Of a stretch of DNA of 36,874 bases, positions 7,975 to 16,724 are shown in pieces. This DNA is from an uncultured bacterium (lineage in GTDB: Bacteria; Armatimonadota; HRBIN16). The stretch lies in assembly GCA_938027655.1 (NCBI GenBank), contig CALJAP010000205.1, forward strand, positions 1-36,874. The letters are read 5' to 3'. The notes below the pieces were generated by a model. That model was given only the letters and a program-made list of their open reading frames with translations, was not told the DNA's origin and did no database searches. Both the position numbers and the translations under genes were made by a program. Within the stretch, counting starts at the first letter, position 1; each line of letters starts with the position of its first letter.

Positions 7975-8598
7975 ATGGCGATGACAACCCAACCAGCCTC
8001 CGCCCGTCCCCTGCCTCAGGGCAAAGTCAGCTACGAAGAGTTTCTGCAGTGGCTGGACGAAGACACTTGGGCGGAATGGGTAGATGGAGAGGTGCATATC
8101 ATGAGCCCCGTTAGCGGCGAACACCAGATGGTCGTCATCTATCTGGCGGCTCTGCTTACCAACTATGTCAGTACCCAACAAATCGGTACCGTACTGGGTG
8201 AGCCTTTTCAGATGAAGAGTGGTCCGGACCTACCCGGACGCTCACCAGACATCGTGTTTGTCTCAGCCGGTCGTACGCACCTTATCCGAAGACACTTCTT
8301 AGAAGGTGCGGCAGACCTGGTGGTAGAAGTTATCAGCCCCGAAAGCCGTGCCCGCGACCGCGGCGACAAGTACTATGAGTATGAGCAGGCAGGCGTGAGG
8401 GAGTACTGGATCGTGGACCCTGACCGCAAGCAGGTAGAGTTCCACGTGCTCACCCCACAGGGCATGTACCACCCCGCCTTCGTCGGTAGCGAGGGCGAGT
8501 ATCATTCCACTGCCGTTGAGGGGTTCTGGATACGGGTAGAGTGGTTATGGCGACGCCCGCCCATGCAGGAAGTGCTGAAGGCGTGGGGATGGTTTTAA
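7975..8598 (+). CDS. Uma2 family (DUF820) putative restriction-endonuclease-fold protein
   Basis: This 207-residue protein is a Uma2/DUF820 member, a PD-(D/E)xK nuclease-fold family that is abundant in cyanobacteria and some other phyla but largely uncharacterised. Visible signatures are EWVDGEVHIMSPVS (about 34-47), PDIVFV (91-96, Asp92 metal ligand), ADLVVEVISPES (113-124, Glu118) and AGVREYWIVDP (139-149). The nuclease residues look intact. The start ATG has GGAGGTG 7 bases upstream. It stands alone, with its own promoter, in a strand-switch region between two carbohydrate-active genes, and its stop is 5 bases from the convergent stop of the beta-helix gene. Such genes are often scattered and mobile; no transposon ends are visible here. 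Confidence 0.88.
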   Translation: MAMTTQPASARPLPQGKVSYEEFLQWLDEDTWAEWVDGEVHIMSPVSGEHQMVVIYLAALLTNYVSTQQIGTVLGEPFQMKSGPDLPGRSPDIVFVSAGRTHLIRRHFLEGAADLVVEVISPESRARDRGDKYYEYEQAGVREYWIVDPDRKQVEFHVLTPQGMYHPAFVGSEGEYHSTAVEGFWIRVEWLWRRPPMQEVLKAWGWF

Positions 8599-8603
8599 GG
8601 AAT

Positions 8604-11150
8604 CTACCTCCACCCCTTATATCCTATCTTCTCCACCGGTATTGGTCGGAAGCCCAGCTTCCATGCGGGCGAGTCGCGGCGCAGGCGATAGTCGTCCCTC
8701 TCAGGCGCGACGAACAGCGGGTCGGCAACCAGCGAGTGAGCGTCAAAGCCCCCTCTCAACCACTCCTCGAACGTGCCGAGCGGCGTGATACGGCGGTTTA
8801 TCCCCCGCAGGTCTGTGCCGCGCAACCAGTAGAGGTTATAGTCCCACTCGGTGAAGCGGTCGCGCCGGTTATCCCATGAGAAGATGAGCGTGGATTCGGG
8901 TTTGGAGTAGACCACGATGTTGCGCACGAAGCGGTTGCCCTGCATGAAGTCGTCGCGCGGCTGCAGGCGAATCTGCTCTACCGAAGCGTCTACGAAGATG
9001 TTGTTCTCAAACAGGTTGTTTTTCCCGCCATGCACACAGATACCCCCGTTCACCGTACGCGCCACGATGTTGCCCAAGACGGTGGTGCCACTGCTGTAGT
9101 CGTCCAGATAGATGCCCCACGTGAAGTAGGGCGTGACGATTTTGCCCTCCGGCGTGCTTATCATGCCCACCGAGTCCAGAATCAGGTTGTAGCGGATGAC
9201 GTTGCCGGTATCCTGCTGGTCTCTGCCCAGCGTTTCTATCGCGCCGGTGTCGTTGGTCTCCAGGTTGGTGCGGCGCAGGTCGTTGTACTCCACGATGTTG
9301 CGGTGTGACTGGCGTGTGGGGTCCAGTGTCTTGAGCGAAATGGCGTAGCGAGGGGTATCCCATATCGTGTTGTGTGCGATACGGTTGTCGCTGCCCGTAA
9401 TGACATACACGCCCGCTACGTGCTTGTATACCAGCCCCAACCGCTGCATGATGTTGCCCGCGATGTGGTTGCGGCGTGGCTGGCTGGCGTTGTCGCCGAC
9501 GAGGATAACACCCCCCTGCCCCACGTCCTCCACATGGTTTTTCACAAACTGGATGCGCTCGCTGCGCTCTTCCAGCCGTAGCGCGTAGCCGCCCGTCCAG
9601 CGGAAGGTGCAGTCGGACACCACGCAGTTGCGCACACCCGACATCCATATCACCGCGTCGGCGGGCATGTAGTAGTTGGTGGTGAGGGTGTAGTTGGTGT
9701 CCATGAAGGTAAAGCCTTCGAGACGAAGATGTTCTACCCACCGGTTGTGCTCCGGCTCACCTTTCAGCACAATCAGACGGTCTAACCGCGCCAGCACGGC
9801 GGGTTCTGTGGGAGGCGTATCGCGCTCGGAAAGGTAGAGCAGCTCGCCCTTTTCCCTGTCCAGATACCACTCGTTGGGGGCGTCCAGAGCATCGCGTACC
9901 CCTTCGATGAAATAACGGTTGCCGAGGCGGATGTCGTCGGTATAGCCGTCGGGCGGGAGGAGAACCTTGCGGGTATCATAGTCTATCCGCACGATAGGAG
10001 CAATGGCGTTCACCCACCCCCATGCGGGGAAGATATGCAGTTCTGCTCCGGATGTATCTTCCCAACGCGGGATGTCGCCCTCGCGAAACACCAGATACTC
10101 GCGCGAGCCTGCTGGTTGTGTTGTCGCAACAGTAACCTCTTTGCCGAGTGCCTCCTCGCAGGCTTCCGCCTGAATCAAGAGTAGATGCCCTGTCTTCGGT
10201 TTATCGAGACGAAACGCGCCCCACCATTCGTAGTCCCCTATCGCTTGCTCGGGGTTCCAGTCTGCATCCTGCACCAGCGCAAGCGCGTCCATGTTCAACC
10301 CACCGCCCCGCAAGTTCCTCCAGCGCAGCACGCGCTCCCCTGCTTGCAGCTGCAGGTCAGCAACATGAGACCACCGGAAGTTGCCCCATCCGCCTGTGTT
10401 GGGCAGGTTTGTGAGAGGTATCGGCTCGCCGTCGTCTATCTGAATCGCGCACCGTCCGCTCATGTCGGAAGCGTCGCCTGCGTTGTCGGCGCCGTAGCGC
10501 ATCCAGAGGCGATACGTACCGGTTTCAGGTATGCGAATACGCCATGCCAGCGCATCGCCCGGATTGTGGATGTTGCCCACGCCCTGCCCGAAGACCCCGC
10601 GCTCCCACCGTTCGCCATGAAAGTCGGCGAACAACCAGCCGCCGGTTCGTGGGTTGCGAGGGTCAAAGTTGGGATGGCGGGCACGTATCGCCCAGCGGTC
10701 GCCCAGACGTAATAGACGCGGTACCTCGCCCCTCTTCACCGAATCCGGCACGCGTACCAACCACAGATTGTCCTTTACTCTTCGCCAACCGGAGAGAGGT
10801 ACTCCCCCGCTGAGCACAACGGTTGCTCCCTTCGCAGCGCGATAGGTGATGGGAGCATCGGCGGTACCGGAGTCATCCGGCGTGAACACCAGCGGCTCGT
10901 GCAGGTAGTAGATTCCGCTGCCGACCACCACCTCTATCGGTTGGCGCAGACCTCGCGCTTTGAGTTCCCGCACCGCCTGCTGAGCGCGGCGCAGGGTGGC
11001 AAAAGGTCCGTCTGTTCGTTGCGCGTTAGGGCGGACCAGCCTGCCCGACCACGAGTCGTTGCCCCGTGGAGAAACGTAAAATCGCACGGGGTCTGCGTGA
11101 GCGGTTGATAGCAGCCCTGCCATCATTACAAGCAACACCATCCAGTTCAT
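8604..11150 (-). CDS. Secreted right-handed parallel beta-helix protein, putative glycosidase/lyase
   Basis: This 848-residue protein has a signal peptide (hydrophobic residues 3-19, ending AHA). It then has FYVSPRGNDSWSG (about 24-36), the usual N-terminal signature of secreted parallel beta-helix proteins acting on polysaccharides. Residues about 193-296 look like an inserted carbohydrate-binding beta-sandwich (PETGTYRLWMRYG, AGERVLRWRNL). The main beta-helix covers about residues 470-740, with repeated short strands rich in Asn and Val/Ile (NCVVSDCTFRWTGG, NRIAHNTIWDT, NLFENNIFVD). The domain order is reminiscent of family GH141 and related beta-helix enzymes, but I cannot assign a catalytic residue with confidence. 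It lies 53 bases after glnD on the same strand and may be read through from that operon. The Shine-Dalgarno match is weak. Confidence 0.7.
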   Translation of the reverse strand: MNWMVLLVMMAGLLSTAHADPVRFYVSPRGNDSWSGRLVRPNAQRTDGPFATLRRAQQAVRELKARGLRQPIEVVVGSGIYYLHEPLVFTPDDSGTADAPITYRAAKGATVVLSGGVPLSGWRRVKDNLWLVRVPDSVKRGEVPRLLRLGDRWAIRARHPNFDPRNPRTGGWLFADFHGERWERGVFGQGVGNIHNPGDALAWRIRIPETGTYRLWMRYGADNAGDASDMSGRCAIQIDDGEPIPLTNLPNTGGWGNFRWSHVADLQLQAGERVLRWRNLRGGGLNMDALALVQDADWNPEQAIGDYEWWGAFRLDKPKTGHLLLIQAEACEEALGKEVTVATTQPAGSREYLVFREGDIPRWEDTSGAELHIFPAWGWVNAIAPIVRIDYDTRKVLLPPDGYTDDIRLGNRYFIEGVRDALDAPNEWYLDREKGELLYLSERDTPPTEPAVLARLDRLIVLKGEPEHNRWVEHLRLEGFTFMDTNYTLTTNYYMPADAVIWMSGVRNCVVSDCTFRWTGGYALRLEERSERIQFVKNHVEDVGQGGVILVGDNASQPRRNHIAGNIMQRLGLVYKHVAGVYVITGSDNRIAHNTIWDTPRYAISLKTLDPTRQSHRNIVEYNDLRRTNLETNDTGAIETLGRDQQDTGNVIRYNLILDSVGMISTPEGKIVTPYFTWGIYLDDYSSGTTVLGNIVARTVNGGICVHGGKNNLFENNIFVDASVEQIRLQPRDDFMQGNRFVRNIVVYSKPESTLIFSWDNRRDRFTEWDYNLYWLRGTDLRGINRRITPLGTFEEWLRGGFDAHSLVADPLFVAPERDDYRLRRDSPAWKLGFRPIPVEKIGYKGWR

Positions 11151-11203
11151 TGTCGTTTTCGCTCATCCCTTGATAAGGATTTAACACCTGCCGCGGGTTT
11201 CCT

Positions 11204-13900
11204 CTACAGTGCCCCTGCTCCTTCAGCCAGCGTCTCCTTCAGCCTCTGTGCGTCCGCGCGGATTTTGTTGCCCTCGGCATCGGTGATATAGAAGACGCCG
11301 ACCGCCTTGCCCGCCCAGGTGCTGAGCTTGGCGCTATGGATGTTCCAGCCCAGTTGCGACAGCGCGCGGCACACCCAGTACAGCATCCCGATGTGCTCGG
11401 TGGTGCGCACCTCGATCACGGTGAACTGTTCCGACAGGTCATGGTGAATGACTAGGCTCACCAGCTCGGGACGGGTTTGTTCCACACGCCTGCGTCGCTG
11501 GAGCAGTTCCATCACCGACATCTCACCGGTAAGCACCGCCACCATGTGCTCTTCTATCTCCGCTCGCTTAGAGGGCGGTATCGGGCGTCCGCGATAATCC
11601 ACCCACAGCGTGTCCAGCGCGATCTTGATTTCACCGGAGCGCGTAAACACGTTCGCCGCGTGCACCGCTATCTGTCCGGCATAAAGCACCCCCGCGATTT
11701 TCGCCAGAAGACCGGGCTCCGGGTCGTCAATCGCACAGACGGTCAGTTCGGTCACCGAGGCATCGGGCGGGGTTTGAAATGCCAGCTGCGGCACGCCTTT
11801 AATCGCCTCTTGCACCATGCGGATATGCAGGCCGATCTGCTCCTGCGGTGTATTCAGCAGATAGGTTGCAGGCATCTGGTTCAGGTGGCGGGCAACCAGG
11901 TCCTCCGGCAAGTTTTCCAGACTCAGCTCCTTCGCCAGCCGGCGACGAAACCGCCCGATGTCTGGCGGGGCGTGCTCCACCGCTTCCGATGCCATCAGAA
12001 ATCGCTCTGCTTTGCGATGCAACTCACGCAGGAAAGCGGCTTTGACCTCCGTCCACTGCCCACTACCCACCGCATGGGTATCAGCATACGTGAGGATATA
12101 CAGCATGTTCAACCGCTCCACGGTATCCACAATGTGCACAAAATCGCGTATGGTTTCGTCTAGATTCAGGTCACGTAGACGCGAGGTTTCCGCCATCAGC
12201 AAATGGTGCTTCACCAGAAAGACGAGGTCGGCGATAGCGTCTTCGCTCAAATACAGCCTTCTGCCCACCTCTCGCGCCATCTGTGCCCCCGCTTCGGCAT
12301 GGTCTATCTGCGGGTTCGCTTTGCCTGCGTCGTGCAGCAGCGCAGCGAGATACAGTATCTCCCGATGCGGTGTCTCCTGAAAGATGCGCCGGTAGTCGGC
12401 GTAGTTGGGGTCGGTCATTGTGTTCAACGCCTCAATGTTCTCTATCACGCGCAGGGTGTGCTCGCCTACCGTGAAATCGTGCGACGGGTCGTAAGGAATC
12501 AGCGCACGGGTCGCCTCGAACTCAGGCAGAATCCAACCCAGCACGCCGGTATCCGCCATCTGCCGTAAAGCACGCGCGACCCCTGCCGGCGCACGGAGGA
12601 TGGAAAGGAACGTCTCCGCGAGGTGTTTGGGGTCGTGAGTGGTCGGTTTCTGCTGAACGGTTTGCCTCATCAGTCTTTGCAGAGGCACGCTGAGGTTCAG
12701 TTCGTAATCCTGCGCTAGTCGCACTGCCCAGACCATCCACACGGGGTCCTCACGCTGCAAAAGGTTGTGGGCCGGGATTACCTCTTTGCGCTCGCAATCC
12801 AGTCCGATGCCTAGCACATGCCGTCCCTGTTCCACACGTTGTATCACCTCTTCACAGATGCAGTGCGCAGTAGCGGCATGAAGATAGTAGTCCTGCATGA
12901 ACTGCTCTACTGCAGGCGACTGGTCACGTGAGCGGTATCCTAAACGCGCCGCGATTTGCTCCTGCTTGGCTGCCGTAAGAACGTCCCGTTGCTCTCCAGC
13001 CAGAACGTGCAGATGATTGCGCACACGCAGCAAGAACTCCTGCGCTTGCATCAGGCGGTTCGCCTCCTCGGGCGTTAGCCACTCGCGAGATACCAGCTGC
13101 TCCCAACCTCCCGCCGTGGGTAGACCAGCCGAGCCCGCCGCCAGCCAGCGCACCAGATGAATATCGCGAAGCCCGCCTGCTCCCTCCTTGACGTTCGGCT
13201 CCACCAGATAGGGCGTGGTGCCGTAGCGGGCGCGTATCTGGCGTCGCTCCATGATTTTTCGGAACAGGAAGTCGGTGGGGTTGAAGTGTACCCAGAACTC
13301 TTCCAGAAACCGTGCGAAAACATGACGACTCCCCACCACTAACCGGGCGTCTACGAGGGTAGTCTGGGTCGTATGGTCCAGCGTCGCGCAGTCCTCAATC
13401 AGCCGGTAGGCATAGCCTACCTTCAGCCGCCCGTACTCCATCATCACGTCCATCAGCAGGCGGAACATCTCGCGGATGATGCGGTCGGTGGTCGCATCGC
13501 CGTCACGGTCGGGGATAAAGGTGATGTCGATATCCGAATGCGGCGACAGCTCCATGCGCCCATATCCGCCGGTTGCTGCGACAGCAATTTGCGGCAGATG
13601 CGCGACATGTGCACGCTGGATGGCGAGTTGAAACAAGCGGTGCACCACAGCGTCAGCAAGAGCGGTGAAGGAGCGGCAGGCATCCAGTCCGTCGTGCGGT
13701 GGCTGAATCTCGTGCATTAACTGTTCGCGCTGCTGCGTAATCCACTGCCCTATCTCGCGGGCCTCTTGCATCTCAGCCAGTGCCTGCACCCAGTCCTCGC
13801 GCAGGTGAAGGGCGATGATGCTTCCGCTGGAGGGAGCAACATGTACATCTTCCTGTGCCGTTATCGGCACGTTCTGCGTTTTGGATTTCAAACGGCTCAT
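11204..13900 (-). CDS. glnD: [Protein-PII] uridylyltransferase / uridylyl-removing enzyme
   Basis: GlnD senses glutamine and adds or removes UMP on the nitrogen regulator PII. This 898-residue protein has the full family architecture and length. The nucleotidyltransferase domain carries GGYGRMELSPHSDIDITF (111-128) with the catalytic Asp pair. The GlnD-specific helical linker region follows. The HD domain has ALLHDAGKANPQIDHAEAG (about 513-531), and two C-terminal ACT domains lie at about 716-790 and 823-890. It begins 3 bases after the lptF-like stop, with GGAGTGAAAG as ribosome binding site overlapping that stop. No glnB or glnA is in the window. GlnD is best known from Proteobacteria and Actinobacteria, so its placement in a mixed housekeeping operon is worth noting. 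Confidence 0.95.
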   Translation of the reverse strand: MSRLKSKTQNVPITAQEDVHVAPSSGSIIALHLREDWVQALAEMQEAREIGQWITQQREQLMHEIQPPHDGLDACRSFTALADAVVHRLFQLAIQRAHVAHLPQIAVAATGGYGRMELSPHSDIDITFIPDRDGDATTDRIIREMFRLLMDVMMEYGRLKVGYAYRLIEDCATLDHTTQTTLVDARLVVGSRHVFARFLEEFWVHFNPTDFLFRKIMERRQIRARYGTTPYLVEPNVKEGAGGLRDIHLVRWLAAGSAGLPTAGGWEQLVSREWLTPEEANRLMQAQEFLLRVRNHLHVLAGEQRDVLTAAKQEQIAARLGYRSRDQSPAVEQFMQDYYLHAATAHCICEEVIQRVEQGRHVLGIGLDCERKEVIPAHNLLQREDPVWMVWAVRLAQDYELNLSVPLQRLMRQTVQQKPTTHDPKHLAETFLSILRAPAGVARALRQMADTGVLGWILPEFEATRALIPYDPSHDFTVGEHTLRVIENIEALNTMTDPNYADYRRIFQETPHREILYLAALLHDAGKANPQIDHAEAGAQMAREVGRRLYLSEDAIADLVFLVKHHLLMAETSRLRDLNLDETIRDFVHIVDTVERLNMLYILTYADTHAVGSGQWTEVKAAFLRELHRKAERFLMASEAVEHAPPDIGRFRRRLAKELSLENLPEDLVARHLNQMPATYLLNTPQEQIGLHIRMVQEAIKGVPQLAFQTPPDASVTELTVCAIDDPEPGLLAKIAGVLYAGQIAVHAANVFTRSGEIKIALDTLWVDYRGRPIPPSKRAEIEEHMVAVLTGEMSVMELLQRRRRVEQTRPELVSLVIHHDLSEQFTVIEVRTTEHIGMLYWVCRALSQLGWNIHSAKLSTWAGKAVGVFYITDAEGNKIRADAQRLKETLAEGAGAL

Positions 13901-13903
13901 CTT

Positions 13904-14977
13904 TCACTCCGAGCGCCACAAGATAAACAGTCCCCCGGCGGCGAACAGCGCGTTTGGCGCCCACGCAGCAATCGCCGCAGGCAAGAACCCCTGATTGCCC
14001 AGAAGCCGCGCCAGCAGCAGGGTATTCCAGAACAGGAATACGAGGATAATCGCCAGCAATACTCCCATAAAACTGCCTGCACGCGCAAAGGTCAACGCTA
14101 ACGGCGCGCTGCACAGGGCGAACACAGCGCACGCAAAGGGAATGGAGTACTTGAAATAGTACCCCACCCACAGTCGCGTGGCAGGCAAACCAGCCTTTTC
14201 CAGCTCCTGTGCCTGGCGGCGCAGGTCCGCCGCGTTGGTTTCCTCCGGTGTCGGTGGACTAAGCAGTTCCTCCAGCGCTACTCTCAGGTTAATGGTGATT
14301 TCTCCGGTGGTGCGCGCATCCACCGCAAAGCCATCCTTCCCGTAAATGTGCACATGCGCGTCGTAGAACCGCCATATCCCGTCGTCGTAGACCGCACGCG
14401 GCGCCAGTATCGTCCGCGCGTAGCCGGATACGGGCATCTCCCACACCTGCACATCCCGCAGCTCCGCCCGGTTGCCCCGCACGCTTTCCACCATGCCGAT
14501 ATAGAAAGCGTACTCGCTTACCTTGAACACCACGTTGGAGCGGAACAGCGGCGCAGTTTGCATCAGCAGGATACGATCGCGCACCCGACGAAACTGCCGT
14601 TCCGCAAGGGGAACCACCGACTCCTCAAGCCAGAAGTTTACCACAGAAATGACCATGCCTGCTACCAGCAGAGGCAAAAAAATGCGCCAGAGGCTGGCTC
14701 CGGCATTGCGCAACACCACAATCTCGGAGTCTCTTGCCAGGCGATTTACCGCCAGCGACACCGACAGCGCCGTCGCCACCGGCAGGGTCAGCACCAGCAG
14801 GAAGGGGGTGTGGTAGATAATCATCTGGGCGACGGCGAGCACCGGCACACCTTTGGAGAAGAGCACCTCCGCATAGAAAAACAGCATGTTGCCGATGAGC
14901 ATCAGCACCACAGCCAGCGTGCCCGCTAGGAAGGGCACCAGCAGCTCCGATAGCAACATGCGGTCTATCAGTTTCAT
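13904..14977 (-). CDS. LptF/LptG family lipopolysaccharide transport permease
   Basis: This 357-residue YjgP/YjgQ-family membrane protein is expected to extract lipopolysaccharide from the inner membrane as part of the LptB2FG ABC exporter. The start MKLIDRMLLSELLVPFLAGT followed by a long first helix is characteristic. Three N-terminal membrane helices fall at about 12-32, 55-75 and 95-115. A periplasmic beta-jellyroll-like domain covers about 130-265 (YAFYIGMVESVRGNRAELRD). Three C-terminal helices lie at about 275-355 (FAGSF-type loop, then GVLLAIILVFLFWNTLLLARL). The start ATG overlaps the hom stop (ATGA). Only one paralogue is present here; LptF and LptG cannot be told apart, and LptB, LptC and LptA are elsewhere. 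Its presence supports a lipopolysaccharide-like outer membrane. Confidence 0.88.
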   Translation of the reverse strand: MKLIDRMLLSELLVPFLAGTLAVVLMLIGNMLFFYAEVLFSKGVPVLAVAQMIIYHTPFLLVLTLPVATALSVSLAVNRLARDSEIVVLRNAGASLWRIFLPLLVAGMVISVVNFWLEESVVPLAERQFRRVRDRILLMQTAPLFRSNVVFKVSEYAFYIGMVESVRGNRAELRDVQVWEMPVSGYARTILAPRAVYDDGIWRFYDAHVHIYGKDGFAVDARTTGEITINLRVALEELLSPPTPEETNAADLRRQAQELEKAGLPATRLWVGYYFKYSIPFACAVFALCSAPLALTFARAGSFMGVLLAIILVFLFWNTLLLARLLGNQGFLPAAIAAWAPNALFAAGGLFILWRSE

Positions 14978-16266
14978 TCTTCCACGCGAATGGTGTTACA
15001 CACGTCCATCACAACAGGTAATCGTCGAATCTCGGCGGTAGCATGGCGTATCGCGCCTTCCTGCGCGCGGTGGGTAATCCATACTATCTCCGCCTCTTGT
15101 GGATTAACCTGCCTCTGCACCACCGAAGAGATACTGATGTTATGAATGCCAAACACCCCTGCCACCTGCGCCAGCACGTTCGGGCGGTCCTGAACGCGCA
15201 TTCTGACGTAGTAGCTGGTCTCGATTTGCTCAATCGGTACCACGTAGCGCTGGTCAAAGCAGGTGCACCCCACCCGCCCAGTGGAACCGAAAAGCAGGTT
15301 GCGTGAGACGTCGATAATATCCCCTACCACTGCGCTACCCGTCGGCAGGCTGCCCGCGCCGCGCCCGTAGAACATCACATCACCTACGGCGTCACCGCGC
15401 ACCATAATAGCATTGTACACGTCACGCACACTTGCCAGCGGGTGCGACAGCGGTAACAACGCAGGATGCACGCGCACCTGAACCGCCTTCGCCGAAACCT
15501 CCTGTGCAATCGCTACCAGCTTCACTGCATAACCCAACCGCTGTGCCCATTCCATGTCGGCGCGGGTAATCTTCGTGATGCCTTCGCAATACACATCATC
15601 CACCTTCACGCGGGCGGTGAAGGCAATCGAAGCAAGAATGGCAATCTTGTACTGGGCATCATGCCCGTTCACGTCCGCGCTGGGGTCGGCTTCCGCGTAG
15701 CCCTGCGCCTGCGCCTCTTTCAGCGCGTGGTCGAAGTCGCTACCCTCTTCTGCCATCTTCGTCAGGATATAGTTCGTGGTACCGTTGACAATGCCCATCA
15801 CCCGCTCGATACGGTTGCCTGCCAGTGCGTTCTTCATCGGCTGGATGATAGGGATACCGCCGCCTACACTTCCTTCAAAGGCGAAGTCCAGCTGACACTT
15901 GCCCGCCGCCATCATGATGTCCGCCCCCTCTTTGGCGAGCAGCTCCTTGTTGGCGCTGACCACCGGCTTGCCGTTCTCCAGTGCGCGCAGCACGTACTCC
16001 TTGGCAGGATGCACGCCGCCGATGAGCTCTACCACAATGTCTACCTGCGGGTCGTCGATCACCTCATAGGCGTTGTTTGTCAGCAGAGAACGGTCTACCG
16101 GCACGCGGCGGGGTTTGTGAATATCTCGCACGGCGATTCGGCGGATTTCCAAACGCGCTCCGATTTTGCGCTCAATGCTATCGCGGTTGCGCCGGAGCAC
16201 CTCTACCGTTCCCGACCCCACCACACCGAGCCCCAAGATACCCAGCTGGATGACCTCTTTGCTCAC
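14974..16266 (-). CDS. hom: Homoserine dehydrogenase with C-terminal ACT domain
   Basis: This 430-residue enzyme reduces aspartate semialdehyde to homoserine with NAD(P)H on the way to threonine and methionine. The N-terminal Rossmann motif is GLGVVGSGTVEVL (about 12-24). The conserved segments VVSANKELLAKEG (about 103-115), FEGSVGGGIPI (about 129-139), NGTTNYILTKM (about 160-170) and the catalytic-domain signature around AEADPSADVNGHDAQYK (about 191-207) are all present. An ACT domain for threonine feedback covers about 350-430 (YVRMRVQDRPNVLAQVAGVF). It starts at GTG (16264-16266), which overlaps the accB stop (GTGA), and its own stop overlaps the lptF-like start. It is monofunctional: no aspartokinase domain is fused. 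Confidence 0.96.
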   Translation of the reverse strand: MSKEVIQLGILGLGVVGSGTVEVLRRNRDSIERKIGARLEIRRIAVRDIHKPRRVPVDRSLLTNNAYEVIDDPQVDIVVELIGGVHPAKEYVLRALENGKPVVSANKELLAKEGADIMMAAGKCQLDFAFEGSVGGGIPIIQPMKNALAGNRIERVMGIVNGTTNYILTKMAEEGSDFDHALKEAQAQGYAEADPSADVNGHDAQYKIAILASIAFTARVKVDDVYCEGITKITRADMEWAQRLGYAVKLVAIAQEVSAKAVQVRVHPALLPLSHPLASVRDVYNAIMVRGDAVGDVMFYGRGAGSLPTGSAVVGDIIDVSRNLLFGSTGRVGCTCFDQRYVVPIEQIETSYYVRMRVQDRPNVLAQVAGVFGIHNISISSVVQRQVNPQEAEIVWITHRAQEGAIRHATAEIRRLPVVMDVCNTIRVEE

Positions 16267-16712
16267 GCGACCTCCTCCTCCGGCTCCAGACGGAAAAGCA
16301 CGGCGCCCTGTTCCACCAGCTGCCCGCTCTCCGCGCAGACCTCCACAACGCGCCCCGACCTTTCCGCCGGAACCTCGTTGAATACCTTCATGGCTTCAAT
16401 CAGGCAAACGATTTGCCCCTCCTCCACAAAGTCGCCGACCTCCACGTACGGCGGAGCATCCGGTGACGGCGCGTGATAGAAAACTCCGGTCATCGGGGCG
16501 CATAAGTCCACGAGCTTTGCCTGCGAAGTGACACCGGGAGTTTTGGGCGGCAAGGAGACAGGCAACGACATACCTTCAGGCGTCTCTACCGGCGTGCCTT
16601 CTCGCCGGATGAGAATGCGCAACCCGTCCTCCTGCCACTCCAGCTCCGAGAGATGGAACCGCCTCGCTAGCCGCAGCAACGTCTCCGTTTGGGCTATCTC
16701 ATCGGTCACCAT
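16263..16712 (-). CDS. accB: Biotin carboxyl carrier protein of acetyl-CoA carboxylase
   Basis: This 149-residue protein carries biotin between the carboxylase and transferase of acetyl-CoA carboxylase, the first step of fatty acid synthesis. The C-terminal biotinyl domain (about 68-145) has the motif EAMKV with the biotinylated Lys109, plus the usual thumb region SPDAPPYVEVGD. The N-terminal helix (LLRLARRFHLSELEW) and Pro/Thr-rich linker (about 40-65) fit the AccB layout. I place the start at ATG 16712, with TGAGG about 5 bases upstream; a GTG two codons earlier (16718) is possible. The usual partner accC is not adjacent: an htrA-like gene precedes (12 bases between) and hom overlaps downstream. 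Confidence 0.93.
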   Translation of the reverse strand: MVTDEIAQTETLLRLARRFHLSELEWQEDGLRILIRREGTPVETPEGMSLPVSLPPKTPGVTSQAKLVDLCAPMTGVFYHAPSPDAPPYVEVGDFVEEGQIVCLIEAMKVFNEVPAERSGRVVEVCAESGQLVEQGAVLFRLEPEEEVA

Positions 16713-16724
16713 GCACACCTCACG

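Noticed and set aside
15466-16476. Open frame of 336 codons on the plus strand over hom and accB.
   Set aside because: Both minus-strand genes are clearly identified and the plus frame crosses their boundary.
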